A stretch of DNA of 12,154 nucleotides from contig NZVW01000029.1 of NCBI GenBank assembly GCA_002697475.1, positions 1-12,154 on the forward strand, given 5' to 3'. Position numbers and translations under genes: made by a program. Each line of letters starts with the position of its first letter. Position 1 is the first letter of the stretch. The notes under the pieces were generated by a model. That model was not told the origin of the DNA. It saw only the letters and a program-made list of their open reading frames with translations, and did no database searches. Source of the stretch: Aquimarina sp. GTDB lineage: Bacteria > Bacteroidota > Bacteroidia > Flavobacteriales > Flavobacteriaceae. Positions 1 through 7,234 of this stretch are shown one piece after another.

Positions 1-145
1 CAATCCATCCATAACCACTATGTCCGCTTTGACACAGCCTGCGGCCACGAACAGCCCGGCGAATGCTCTCGCGGTGCACTGCCGTGGCGTTTCGACGAGC
101 TACCCAGGACAGGGCAATCGGCTGGGTCAACGAGGGCAAGCTAGA
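1..145. other. GC-rich foreign segment at the window edge
   Basis: By hand count 73 of the first 120 bases are G or C (about 61%), while the sequence after about base 150 is strongly AT-rich. The change is abrupt and falls near a GATC at 144-147. No known gene is recognised here; frame 1 stays open from base 1 to a TAG at 142-144, and a reverse frame is also open, but neither translation resembles a family I know. The 28 or so codons that this segment contributes in frame to the downstream HerA ORF are unlikely to be native. It could be a chimeric contig end, cloning or vector carry-over, or a true recombination junction. Confidence 0.7.
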
Positions 146-1157
146 TCAGCAAACGTTTGATTTTGATACACCTGCATACTTTAGCTTAGATGAAGTTATA
201 AACTATATAATGAATATAAACGATTTAACGGTATATTATAAAGATGGTAAAACATACTTAGCTATTCTTCCTGCTTCAAATTTAATTGAATATGATGAAA
301 ATAGACTTTGGGAGAGAATAAATTTTGAAAATTCTACCGGTAACTCAAAACATACAGGTTTTGGTGAAAAAGTTTCTAAATATGGAGGATTTAATGGTGA
401 ATTTGATAGGTTTATCTCTAGGCTAGAATCTAGAAAAAATGATGATCGTTTAGATTTTATAATCAAAAGGGGAGAGGAAAATAAAACAGAAGAATTGTCT
501 AATGTAATAAAACAATTTCTTGGATTTAAAGAAGCAGGTGATATTTCCAATGTTACGGTTATAGATCAAAGTGGAATTTCATTTGATGTTTTGAGTGTTG
601 CTGTTTCACTTATCAGTAGATTGATGTTTAATTTTATGTATTATGCAAAAAAAGTTCATACTTCACAAGATATCGAGAATCCTCTTTTAATAGTATATGA
701 AGAAGCTCATAATTACATACCGAAATATAACGATGTAAAGTATAGAGCTGTAAAAGAATCAATAGAAAGAATTGCAAAGGAAGGACGAAAATATGGAGTT
801 TCAGCTATGATAGTCAGCCAAAGGCCTTCCGAAATCTCTGAAACTATTTTTTCTCAATGCAATTCTTTTGTTGTAATGCGGTTAACTAACCCCACTGACC
901 AAAATTATATTAAAAAATTGATACCAGATTCTGTTAGTTCAATATCGGAGAATTTATCTGGATTAGAAAGTAGAGAAGCACTTATATTAGGTTCTTCTAT
1001 TCCTATGCCTACTATATTAAGAGTTAATGAATTGGCAGAACATAAGAAACCTAAATCAACTGATGTCAATTTTATGGATAAATGGAAAGAAAATTGGAAT
1101 GAATTAAATATGATTCCTGATATAGTCGATGAAATGATAATACCATTAGCTGAATAA
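63..1157 (+). CDS. HerA/DUF87-family ATPase, 5'-truncated and joined to foreign sequence
   Basis: HerA-like hexameric FtsK/HerA-clade ATPases are DNA translocases that pair with NurA in end resection, or with SIR2, DUF4297 or HNH nucleases in anti-phage systems. Visible here are the Walker B region LLIVYEEAHNYIP (EEAH at residues 213-216), the following KEGRKYGVS segment that carries the likely arginine finger, and the SQRPSEIS sensor motif, then a typical C-terminal LxxLESREALILG region. The N-terminal HAS barrel and the Walker A/P-loop are absent, so the listed ORF (364 residues) is about 200 residues short of a usual HerA and cannot bind ATP normally. The first ~28 residues come from the GC-rich segment; native-looking sequence begins at about base 148 (FDFDTPAYF). 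The ATG at 63 is therefore probably not a real start, and the ATG at 210 is internal. The expected nuclease partner would lie upstream, outside the window. Family call is firm; the state of the gene (pseudogene or assembly break) is not. Confidence 0.8.
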   Translation: MLSRCTAVAFRRATQDRAIGWVNEGKLDQQTFDFDTPAYFSLDEVINYIMNINDLTVYYKDGKTYLAILPASNLIEYDENRLWERINFENSTGNSKHTGFGEKVSKYGGFNGEFDRFISRLESRKNDDRLDFIIKRGEENKTEELSNVIKQFLGFKEAGDISNVTVIDQSGISFDVLSVAVSLISRLMFNFMYYAKKVHTSQDIENPLLIVYEEAHNYIPKYNDVKYRAVKESIERIAKEGRKYGVSAMIVSQRPSEISETIFSQCNSFVVMRLTNPTDQNYIKKLIPDSVSSISENLSGLESREALILGSSIPMPTILRVNELAEHKKPKSTDVNFMDKWKENWNELNMIPDIVDEMIIPLAE

Positions 1158-1214
1158 AATTAGGTGGATAAAAAGTGGAATAACCTTAGGATATCCTTCT
1201 TTACATTATCTCTA

Positions 1215-1244
1215 TTTAAGTATTTGCGTGCTTAAACGTTTTTT
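1215..1244 (+). terminator. intrinsic terminator-like hairpin after the HerA gene
   Basis: TTTAAGTA (1215-1222) pairs with TGCTTAAA (1229-1236), including one T-G pair, across a 6-nt loop, and is followed by CG and six Ts (1239-1244). It lies 58 nt past the HerA stop. The stem is AT-rich, so it may be weak, but position and T-tract fit an end of transcript and suggest that the helicase downstream has its own promoter. Confidence 0.5.
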
Positions 1245-1347
1245 CTGCAGATTAGTAAATTGAGAGAATTATCCCATATATGGAAATTCTAAAAGCAGTA
1301 TTAATCAATTTAAAATATTTAAATTAAGGGTGATTATTCTATAATTT

Positions 1348-4300
1348 ATGGAGGTAAATAATGATAAGCAAATTATTATTGATTTTGATAACCCGCATTA
1401 TCAATGGCCTTCACAGGATAATTTTCCATTAAATGAAGAGGCCAATAAAGTAAAAGAAATTCTACTCCAAGATATTGATGAATCTACAAGTTATCTAATT
1501 ATAACCGGTTTTACTTCATTGGCAAATATTGTTGAGATATTTGGAGTTCGTGATTTATCAAAAAAGAATATCAGGATTTTGTTAGGCTATGAACCTGATA
1601 TTAAGAAAAGAAAGCGATGGAAAAAGATATCGTTATCTGATGAAATCAATGAATATTGGATCGAAAAAGGTATAGATACCTTTCACGGCGGAATGTTGAT
1701 CAAGACCATTGAGCATATTAACAATGGTAATATTACTTTTAAAATAAAAGAAAAACTACATGCCAAAATATATGTTGGTGATAACCACGCAATACTAGGG
1801 TCTTCAAATTTTTCCAAGCTAGGGATAACTACACAGAAGGAAGCCAATACCAGGTTTCACAAAGATTTTAAGGATAACACACGGTATGACGACACAAAGC
1901 TTATAGCTGAGAATTTCTGGGAATACGGCTCTGAATTCGATATGGTTAAATTATTAAAGGAACTATTACAACAAGTACCTTGGGAGCAAGCATTAGCCAG
2001 AGCAATAGCTGAAATTATAGAAGGAAACTGGATTTCTAATTATCCACTATTTCAAAAGAAAATTGAGGCAGCTAATCTTTGGCCTTATCAAATAAGTGGA
2101 TTAGCTAAGTCTTTAATATTGCTTGAAAAACAAGGAAGCCTACTTGTAGCAGATCCTACCGGTTCAGGAAAAACTAGAATGATAACTTTAATTGTTGTGT
2201 CTTTGATACACAATTTATGGGAAAATGGTAAGAGAGACCACACCAATACGTTAATCCTATGTCCTAAACCCATAGTAGAAAATTGGGAGAGAGAATGGTT
2301 AGATTTAAATTTTCTAAATACTTCACCTATATCTATTGGATTGCTACAAAGAGAGGGTAGAAACCGGGAAAAAGCAATAAAAGCTTTACAGATAGCGAAT
2401 ATTTTGGTTTTAGATGAGGCTCATAATTTCCTATCTAAGAAATCGAATCGAAGTAATGCATTTGATGAACATTCGGCCGATTTTGTATTATTATCTACTG
2501 CTACTCCAATCAATAAAAAAGCTAATGATTTAATTAGATTAGTAGAGCTCTTAGGTCCTGATAATCTAAATGATATTGAATTAGAGCAACTTAAAAATCT
2601 ATACAGGCATCCGATAAAAGAATATAGAAATGAAGACTTAAATAGATTAAATGGTTTTATACAGAAATTTATCCTTAGAAGAACTAAAAAGAAACTTAAT
2701 AAGTTAATAGATCAGAATCCTGATGCTTATAGGAATAAGTTGGGTAAAGCAGCTAAATTTCCTAAGGTTAAAAACAAAACGTATACCACTGACGAAAGTG
2801 ATGAAGATAAATTAATAGCCAAAGAGATTAATAGACTGGCACAACAATTAAAGGGTATAATATATCTACAGACTTTCAAATTACCGTTCTATATTGAATC
2901 ATCAGAACATAAGAAAATATCAAACTACTTTGAAAGACGCCTGAAGAGCGCAAATGCTTTTTCTAGATATCATATTAGAAACTCAATGAGGTCTTCAAGA
3001 GTAGCTTTAATTGAACATATATCTGGCACAAAAGAAGCTAAAAAATGGGCGGGTATAAGTGAAAATAAATCAGAAACAGGTAATATTCTCAAAAAATTAA
3101 ACAACATATACGATAAGTCATTGTTACCGAAAAATGATTATAAAGATTACGTCCCTGATTGGTTAAAGAATATAGAACTTTATAAAAAGGAAGTAAAGCA
3201 GGAAATTGAAATCTATACAGAAATTTTAAAGTTGATCAAGTCTATGTCTGATAAACGAGAAGTTGGAAAGGCACGACAGATTTTAAAACTTTATAATGAA
3301 CATCAAATGGTATTGGCATTTGATACTACGGTATTGACTTTATATTATATAAGGATTTTACTTAAGAAATTGAATTATACTAATAAAATTTATCTAGTTA
3401 CAGGATCTAGTGAATCACAACGTTTGAGTTTACAAGAAGCTTTCGGTATTGACTCTAATGTAAACAAAGGAATTGCTTTATGTTCTGATGTAATGTCTGA
3501 GGGTGTAAACTTGCAAAAAGCTAAAGCTTTAGTGCAGCTTGATATGCCAACAGTGTTAAGGCTTGCGGAACAAAGAGTAGGAAGGTTACATAGAATGGAT
3601 AGTCCTCATCAGGATATCCAAGTTTATTGGTCCAAGGATACTGAAGATTTTGCTATGAAAGCAGATAAAAGGCTTATTAGAACATCAATTTTGACAGATA
3701 AATTGATTGGTGGAAATTTAGAACTACCTGATGATTTTGTTTTTGAGGAAAATCAATTGTTCACAGCCGACGATATGATCAAAGAATTTAAAACCTTTGA
3801 TATAGAGGACAAAGAATGGGAAGGATTACACGATGCCTTTGATCCTATATATAAGTTGAAAGAAGGAGATACGGCTATAATTACTGAGAAAGTATATAAT
3901 CACATCAAAAATACCAAAGCTTCCATTAGATGTAGAGTTAGCTTTGTTAGTTCGCAGAACGAATGGGCTTTTATTTGTACTTTAGGATCTAATGATAGAT
4001 CGCCAACTTGGTTATATATTGAAGATACAGGAAATGTTTACAACGAATTTCCGGCAATTTGCAATCTATTACGACAGAATTTAAAAACTGCTGAGGATAA
4101 GGAATGGAACCAAGAAGTATTAGATAAATTCATCAACATTTATAAAAAAAATGAAAGGGAGTCATTGCCGAATAAAAAGCGAAGGGTTCTGAATGTAGTT
4201 GAACACCTTTTAGAAAAACAACTCAAATTTGAGAGTAAAGAAAAAAATCCTGGAATGATCGATTTGATAAAAAAATTACAGCAACTATTTTATAATTACT

Positions 4301-4545
4301 CGGATGAAGATATAACAATCGACTTTTTAAAGTTTGCTGATGAATGGTTTGAAGTCTTGAAACCCTTATTAAAGGAAAAGAAACTCCATTCAAAAAGAAA
4401 TGAATTAATTACTCTTTATGATCTGAAAACGAAATGGGTGAAAAGATATTTTGATTTTGAGCAACTACAGAGAATATATGATAATGTTCCGTTAGTGGAT
4501 AAATTAGAGAATAGAATTGCTTCTTGCATTATAGGTGCTAAATAA
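1348..4545 (+). CDS. PLD nuclease - SNF2-type SF2 helicase fusion
   Basis: A 1065-residue protein likely acting on DNA. The N-terminal domain is a phospholipase-D-type nuclease: one complete HKD motif, H138-x-K140-x4-D145, then GSSN at 151-154. One HKD per chain implies that two chains build the active site, as in Nuc-type nucleases. The helicase follows: Walker A DPTGSGKT (269-276), DEAH box (356-359), STAT motif III (383-386), an SNF2-like LRRTKKKL segment, a long helical charged insertion (about 470-660), and the C-terminal RecA lobe with motif VI QRVGRLHR (742-749). The last ~250 residues are unrecognised. The chosen ATG follows only a weak purine stretch, usual for Bacteroidota. The HNH gene begins 58 nt after the stop on the same strand, suggesting an operon. 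PLD-helicase combinations occur in defence loci (Mokosh type II, and separate subunits in DISARM), but I cannot place this one in a named system. Defence role is inferred. Confidence 0.9.
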   Translation: MEVNNDKQIIIDFDNPHYQWPSQDNFPLNEEANKVKEILLQDIDESTSYLIITGFTSLANIVEIFGVRDLSKKNIRILLGYEPDIKKRKRWKKISLSDEINEYWIEKGIDTFHGGMLIKTIEHINNGNITFKIKEKLHAKIYVGDNHAILGSSNFSKLGITTQKEANTRFHKDFKDNTRYDDTKLIAENFWEYGSEFDMVKLLKELLQQVPWEQALARAIAEIIEGNWISNYPLFQKKIEAANLWPYQISGLAKSLILLEKQGSLLVADPTGSGKTRMITLIVVSLIHNLWENGKRDHTNTLILCPKPIVENWEREWLDLNFLNTSPISIGLLQREGRNREKAIKALQIANILVLDEAHNFLSKKSNRSNAFDEHSADFVLLSTATPINKKANDLIRLVELLGPDNLNDIELEQLKNLYRHPIKEYRNEDLNRLNGFIQKFILRRTKKKLNKLIDQNPDAYRNKLGKAAKFPKVKNKTYTTDESDEDKLIAKEINRLAQQLKGIIYLQTFKLPFYIESSEHKKISNYFERRLKSANAFSRYHIRNSMRSSRVALIEHISGTKEAKKWAGISENKSETGNILKKLNNIYDKSLLPKNDYKDYVPDWLKNIELYKKEVKQEIEIYTEILKLIKSMSDKREVGKARQILKLYNEHQMVLAFDTTVLTLYYIRILLKKLNYTNKIYLVTGSSESQRLSLQEAFGIDSNVNKGIALCSDVMSEGVNLQKAKALVQLDMPTVLRLAEQRVGRLHRMDSPHQDIQVYWSKDTEDFAMKADKRLIRTSILTDKLIGGNLELPDDFVFEENQLFTADDMIKEFKTFDIEDKEWEGLHDAFDPIYKLKEGDTAIITEKVYNHIKNTKASIRCRVSFVSSQNEWAFICTLGSNDRSPTWLYIEDTGNVYNEFPAICNLLRQNLKTAEDKEWNQEVLDKFINIYKKNERESLPNKKRRVLNVVEHLLEKQLKFESKEKNPGMIDLIKKLQQLFYNYSDEDITIDFLKFADEWFEVLKPLLKEKKLHSKRNELITLYDLKTKWVKRYFDFEQLQRIYDNVPLVDKLENRIASCIIGAK

Positions 4546-4603
4546 TGTTTGTTAAAAATCTAAAGATATAGAAAGTCAAAGATGTAATTTGGCAAAACTG
4601 TAC

Positions 4604-5470
4604 ATGTTTAAAATCGGTCATATATATAAAAGGAGTTTAATTCATGATGAATATGGAGGAAGTCGTCAGAATGGAATATCCACTTCGGCGAAATTTCCAT
4701 ATATTTTTATATTTACTGGCTTAGGTGGTAAGCAATTTGGATATAAAGATCGTTGGGAAAATAAAAATGTTTTTTCGTATACTGGTGAAGGACAAACCGG
4801 TGATATGGATTTCATAAGAGGGAATCTTGCATTAAGAGATCATCTGATTAATGGAAAAAAGGTTTTTTTATTTAGATATGTGAAAAAAGCATTTGTTGAG
4901 TTCTTAGGTGAAGTAGAATTTTTAGAATATGGTTTCTTTGAGACATTTGATAGAAATAATAATCAAAGAACTGCTATTAAGTTTTTCTTTAAAAGATCTG
5001 GCGTAAGATTATATGATATTCCTGAAGAACTGTATAAAGTAGAAGAAACTTCTCAGATTGAATACAGTCAAATCTTGAAACCCAATAAAACAGAAAGAGA
5101 AGGATTAGTTATCACAAGAGTTGGTCAAGGAGCATATCGCAAAAGTATTTTACACCGTTGGGAGTATAAATGTGCAGTTACTCATTACAGTAATGCTAAC
5201 ATTCTAATAGCATCGCATATTAAACCTTGGAGAAGTGCTATTGATTTAGAAAGACTTGATGTAGATAATGGAATATTGTTATCTCCGGATTATGATGCTC
5301 TTTTTGATAAACATTTAATTAGTTTTGAGAATTCTGGTAAAATAATTTTATCAGAACAAATTAAGAATAGCGATTATAAGAAACTAGGAATTACAGGGAC
5401 AGAACGTATAAGGGATTTGTCAGAAGGAAATCATTCTTATTTAGAAAATCATAGACTTAATTTAAAGTAA
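4604..5470 (+). CDS. SRA-like/HNH endonuclease (McrA-type, modification-dependent restriction candidate)
   Basis: The N-terminal ~140 residues resemble the SRA-like (PUA-fold) domain of ScoMcrA-type HNH enzymes: an IYKR...HDEYGGSRQNGIS opening, FGYKDRW, and YTGEGQTGDM at 59-68 followed by GNLALRDH. SRA domains bind modified cytosines, often flipping the base. The C-terminal part is an HNH_2-type nuclease: C190, ASHIKPW with H205, DNGILLSPDYDALFDKH with N222 and H237. Together this suggests a type IV, modification-dependent nuclease. Numbering uses ATG 4604; a TTG at 4589 would add five residues (MAKLY) but homologues as I recall them begin MFxIGxxYxR, so ATG is preferred. Neither start has a Shine-Dalgarno. 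It follows the PLD-helicase by 58 nt and is probably co-transcribed. The domain calls are fairly firm; the modified base recognised is unknown. Confidence 0.85.
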   Translation: MFKIGHIYKRSLIHDEYGGSRQNGISTSAKFPYIFIFTGLGGKQFGYKDRWENKNVFSYTGEGQTGDMDFIRGNLALRDHLINGKKVFLFRYVKKAFVEFLGEVEFLEYGFFETFDRNNNQRTAIKFFFKRSGVRLYDIPEELYKVEETSQIEYSQILKPNKTEREGLVITRVGQGAYRKSILHRWEYKCAVTHYSNANILIASHIKPWRSAIDLERLDVDNGILLSPDYDALFDKHLISFENSGKIILSEQIKNSDYKKLGITGTERIRDLSEGNHSYLENHRLNLK

Positions 5471-5503
5471 GCAAAAAGTAAACAGAATATATCTCACCAC
5501 CCA

Positions 5504-5605
5504 ATGATCAAAGCTGTATTTGCCATACCACCTGAGGTACATTTATTAGATGTCAATGGACCGGCACATATTTTTTATGAGGCTAAAGGACCGGATATCA
5601 CATAA
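5504..5605 (+). pseudogene. N-terminal remnant of a GlxA/DJ-1/PfpI-type AraC regulator
   Basis: The 33-codon ORF reads MIKAVFAIPPEV, then HLLDVNGPAHIFYEAKG, then a TAA. This matches the opening of GlxA-family regulators (DJ-1/PfpI domain followed by an AraC helix-turn-helix, usually ~320 residues), which begin with a beta strand and the LLDxxGPxxxFxEA helix. Everything after about residue 30 is missing: the following ~100 bases do not continue the family in any forward frame I read. It starts 33 nt after the HNH stop. The likely reading is a decayed host gene cut by arrival of, or recombination at, the edge of the upstream island. A functional 33-residue peptide is improbable. Confidence 0.7.
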
Positions 5606-5631
5606 TCGTCCTCCGTGCACACGGGTCTGGG

Positions 5632-5652
5632 AAGAGCTTATTGCTCTTTTTA
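5632..5652 (+). terminator. terminator hairpin between convergent units
   Basis: AAGAGC (5632-5637) and GCTCTT (5643-5648) form a perfect 6-bp stem around TTATT, followed by more Ts on the + strand. It separates the island and GlxA remnant (+) from the convergent DUF1989 operon (-). The T-tract favours the + strand; on the - strand the stem is followed by CCC, so it would be weak there. Confidence 0.55.
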
Positions 5653-5705
5653 AAAGAAGGATAATTAACCTGGGCTCTTTGCTTAACATTCACTTCTCTA
5701 TATTT

Positions 5706-6284
5706 TTAACTTAAAACCTCGTATCCTATAGGCTTAAAGCTTCCACCATTGCTATCTTTAGCAGAGCAGGCTGTTAATGCAACTATAACATCCATCTGCG
5801 CTTCAAAGATGATATAATCCCCGGCTTTTGTGGTAGGGGGCAAGACACTCACTTTTCCTTTGTGATCAAATTGTACATTCATAAAAATATTGAAAGCTGT
5901 AGGTATTTCATCTGCTTTGATGCCGTACTGTTTCAGATGCTGGTACAGGTTCTCGAAACAACTAGGGTGATACCCATCCATATTATAAAAATGTTTGAAC
6001 GTCTTCATATCACACGGTGCCAATAAAAAATCATTTCTTCCATTAGTATCCTCTATGATTTTTACCATTTTATGACTACGGTTAGACCAAAGAAAATTGC
6101 CTTTGGTCAATAATATAGTTTCCTCATAATCGAAGGTTTTGCCTGACGACAATTTTTCATTTCTGTCGCTTTTTGAAAAAAACAAAATATCAGATACCTG
6201 TGACCCCTCAATATCCGTTACTTTCAGCTTTTGTCCCTTAGAAAGTATTAGGGATGCGCCTGATTTTGGTGGTATTATTTCCAT
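5706..6284 (-). CDS. DUF1989 (urea carboxylase-associated / carboxyguanidine deiminase-like) protein
   Basis: The 192-residue protein covers the whole DUF1989 domain: an opening PPKSGASLILSKGQKLKVTD, DIEGSQVSDILFF (24-36), the EDT...D stretch (79-85), C91, YHPSCFENL (105-113) with H106 and C109, VLPPTTKAGDYI (147-158) and ALTACS with C173. The conserved Cys/His set suggests metal binding. Family members include the CgdA/CgdB subunits of carboxyguanidine deiminase and proteins next to urea/guanidine carboxylases, but no carboxylase gene is visible in this window, so a different substrate is possible. Its ATG shares one base with the stop codon of the upstream heme oxygenase (TAATG on the - strand), indicating translational coupling and probably a shared pathway. 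It is the last gene of a four-gene operon. Substrate is unknown. Confidence 0.85.
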   Translation of the reverse strand: MEIIPPKSGASLILSKGQKLKVTDIEGSQVSDILFFSKSDRNEKLSSGKTFDYEETILLTKGNFLWSNRSHKMVKIIEDTNGRNDFLLAPCDMKTFKHFYNMDGYHPSCFENLYQHLKQYGIKADEIPTAFNIFMNVQFDHKGKVSVLPPTTKAGDYIIFEAQMDVIVALTACSAKDSNGGSFKPIGYEVLS

Positions 6285-6961
6285 TATTTTGAATTAAAGT
6301 TATATGGACATTTCCAATCCTTCTCAACCGCTCTACCGCTATATTGTCTGGCTTCACTATGTATTCCAAAATCTTGCAGCATTGGATTCACTGAACCCTG
6401 ATAGGCCTTATCTCTTCTTCGTATCACATCCCGCACACGGGTGTATCTATTTACCTTTCGTAATAATTCAAACTGGAGGTGCAAGTTGAATACGATCATA
6501 GGAAAGGGTGCGGATCTCGCCCATCGTGAGGAATTAGGGTGCATACCCACAATATAAAATGAAGTTCCCAATAAGCTAAAACTGAATTTGGGTGATTCCG
6601 GATCAGCACTCGTAGTTTCATCCCAGGGATGGGTATCTATGGTATGGAGTGTATGCAAAAGCTTCCAGAGGGCTTCTTCAAAGGCTATTTCAGTTTCAAA
6701 AGTAGAATTTTCGAAAGTCGCAATAAAAGTTTGAAATTTCATAGAGTCTTCCTCCACATCGGCTATATAATCTTTTAAATCGTTGAGTAATGAGTAGGGG
6801 CAAAAGCCGCTCATTGTTCCATACTGTTGAAGGGTTACATTATCGTCTGCAAAAACACTCTGCGCCATTACACAAGGGTGATCATCTAGAATAAACTCTC
6901 TAACCATTTGCTCAACATCAGTATCTTGTTGTGCTATTTTTTTTTTCTTCACTGCTTCCAT
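6284..6961 (-). CDS. heme-dependent N-oxygenase, YqcI/YcgG/GntA family (copy 1)
   Basis: The 225-residue protein matches the YqcI/YcgG family: DDHPCVMAQ (26-34), FSLLGTSFYIVGMHPNSSR (to 145), FNLHLQFELLR (158-168), YQGSVNPML (187-195), and QYSGRAVEKDWKCPYNF near the C-terminus. Characterised members are heme-dependent oxygenases acting on nitrogen: DcsA (N-hydroxylation of arginine in D-cycloserine synthesis), GntA (pre-guanitoxin N-hydroxylase) and RohS (2-aminoimidazole to azomycin). Conserved H28, H141 and H161 are candidates for heme ligation or catalysis; which does what cannot be told here. There is no signal peptide, so it is cytosolic. It starts 9 nt after the SemiSWEET stop and overlaps the DUF1989 start by 1 nt. 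The codons right after the start contain an A10 run (T10 at 6937-6946 on +), a slippage-prone tract. The substrate is unknown; the GntA label often used by automated annotation is only a family name. Confidence 0.9.
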   Translation of the reverse strand: MEAVKKKKIAQQDTDVEQMVREFILDDHPCVMAQSVFADDNVTLQQYGTMSGFCPYSLLNDLKDYIADVEEDSMKFQTFIATFENSTFETEIAFEEALWKLLHTLHTIDTHPWDETTSADPESPKFSFSLLGTSFYIVGMHPNSSRWARSAPFPMIVFNLHLQFELLRKVNRYTRVRDVIRRRDKAYQGSVNPMLQDFGIHSEARQYSGRAVEKDWKCPYNFNSK

Positions 6962-6970
6962 CTACATTTT

Positions 6971-7225
6971 TTATTTACCATTATTATAAATCCCCAACAT
7001 TATAGCATTGAGAATAAAAGAAATTCCATTTGTAATTATGATTGGCCAATTTACTTTCATAATCCCATAGACCGTCCATAGACCAACACCTAATATCATA
7101 ATGATAAAAAACACCGGGCTTATGTCGTTTACTTTTCTGGTCTTAATTGCTTTATAAATCTGGGGTATGACCGCAATTGTTGTAAAAAATCCAGCGAAAA
7201 TCCCTATAATTTCAATGGTGTCCAT
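6971..7225 (-). CDS. SemiSWEET family (PQ-loop) transporter
   Basis: This 84-residue membrane protein has the three-helix architecture of bacterial SemiSWEETs: helix 1 about residues 4-24 ending in the PQ motif (P21-Q22), helix 2 about 37-57, and helix 3 about 60-80 with Asn66 and Asn73 in the substrate-facing position typical of the family. SemiSWEETs work as homodimers in the inner membrane and carry sugars down their gradient. Length is normal for the family. It sits 9 nt after the DUF421 gene and 9 nt before the heme-oxygenase gene on the same strand, so it belongs to one transcript. That placement hints that it might move the substrate or product of the oxygenase/DUF1989 pair rather than a nutrient sugar; this is inference. 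Confidence 0.9.
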   Translation of the reverse strand: MDTIEIIGIFAGFFTTIAVIPQIYKAIKTRKVNDISPVFFIIMILGVGLWTVYGIMKVNWPIIITNGISFILNAIMLGIYNNGK

Positions 7226-7234
7226 AATTTTATT

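Noticed and set aside
236..550. Reverse-strand ORF of 104 codons inside the HerA gene
   Set aside because: It is antisense to clear HerA homology and has no family resemblance.
1221..1226. TATTTG as a Bacteroidota -7 element for the helicase gene
   Set aside because: It lacks the two-base spacer of TAnnTTTG and lies inside the terminator-like hairpin, over 120 nt from the start codon.
5613..5624. CCGTG-CA-CACGG small palindrome
   Set aside because: Only 5 bp per arm, in a decayed region with no adjacent gene to regulate; probably chance.
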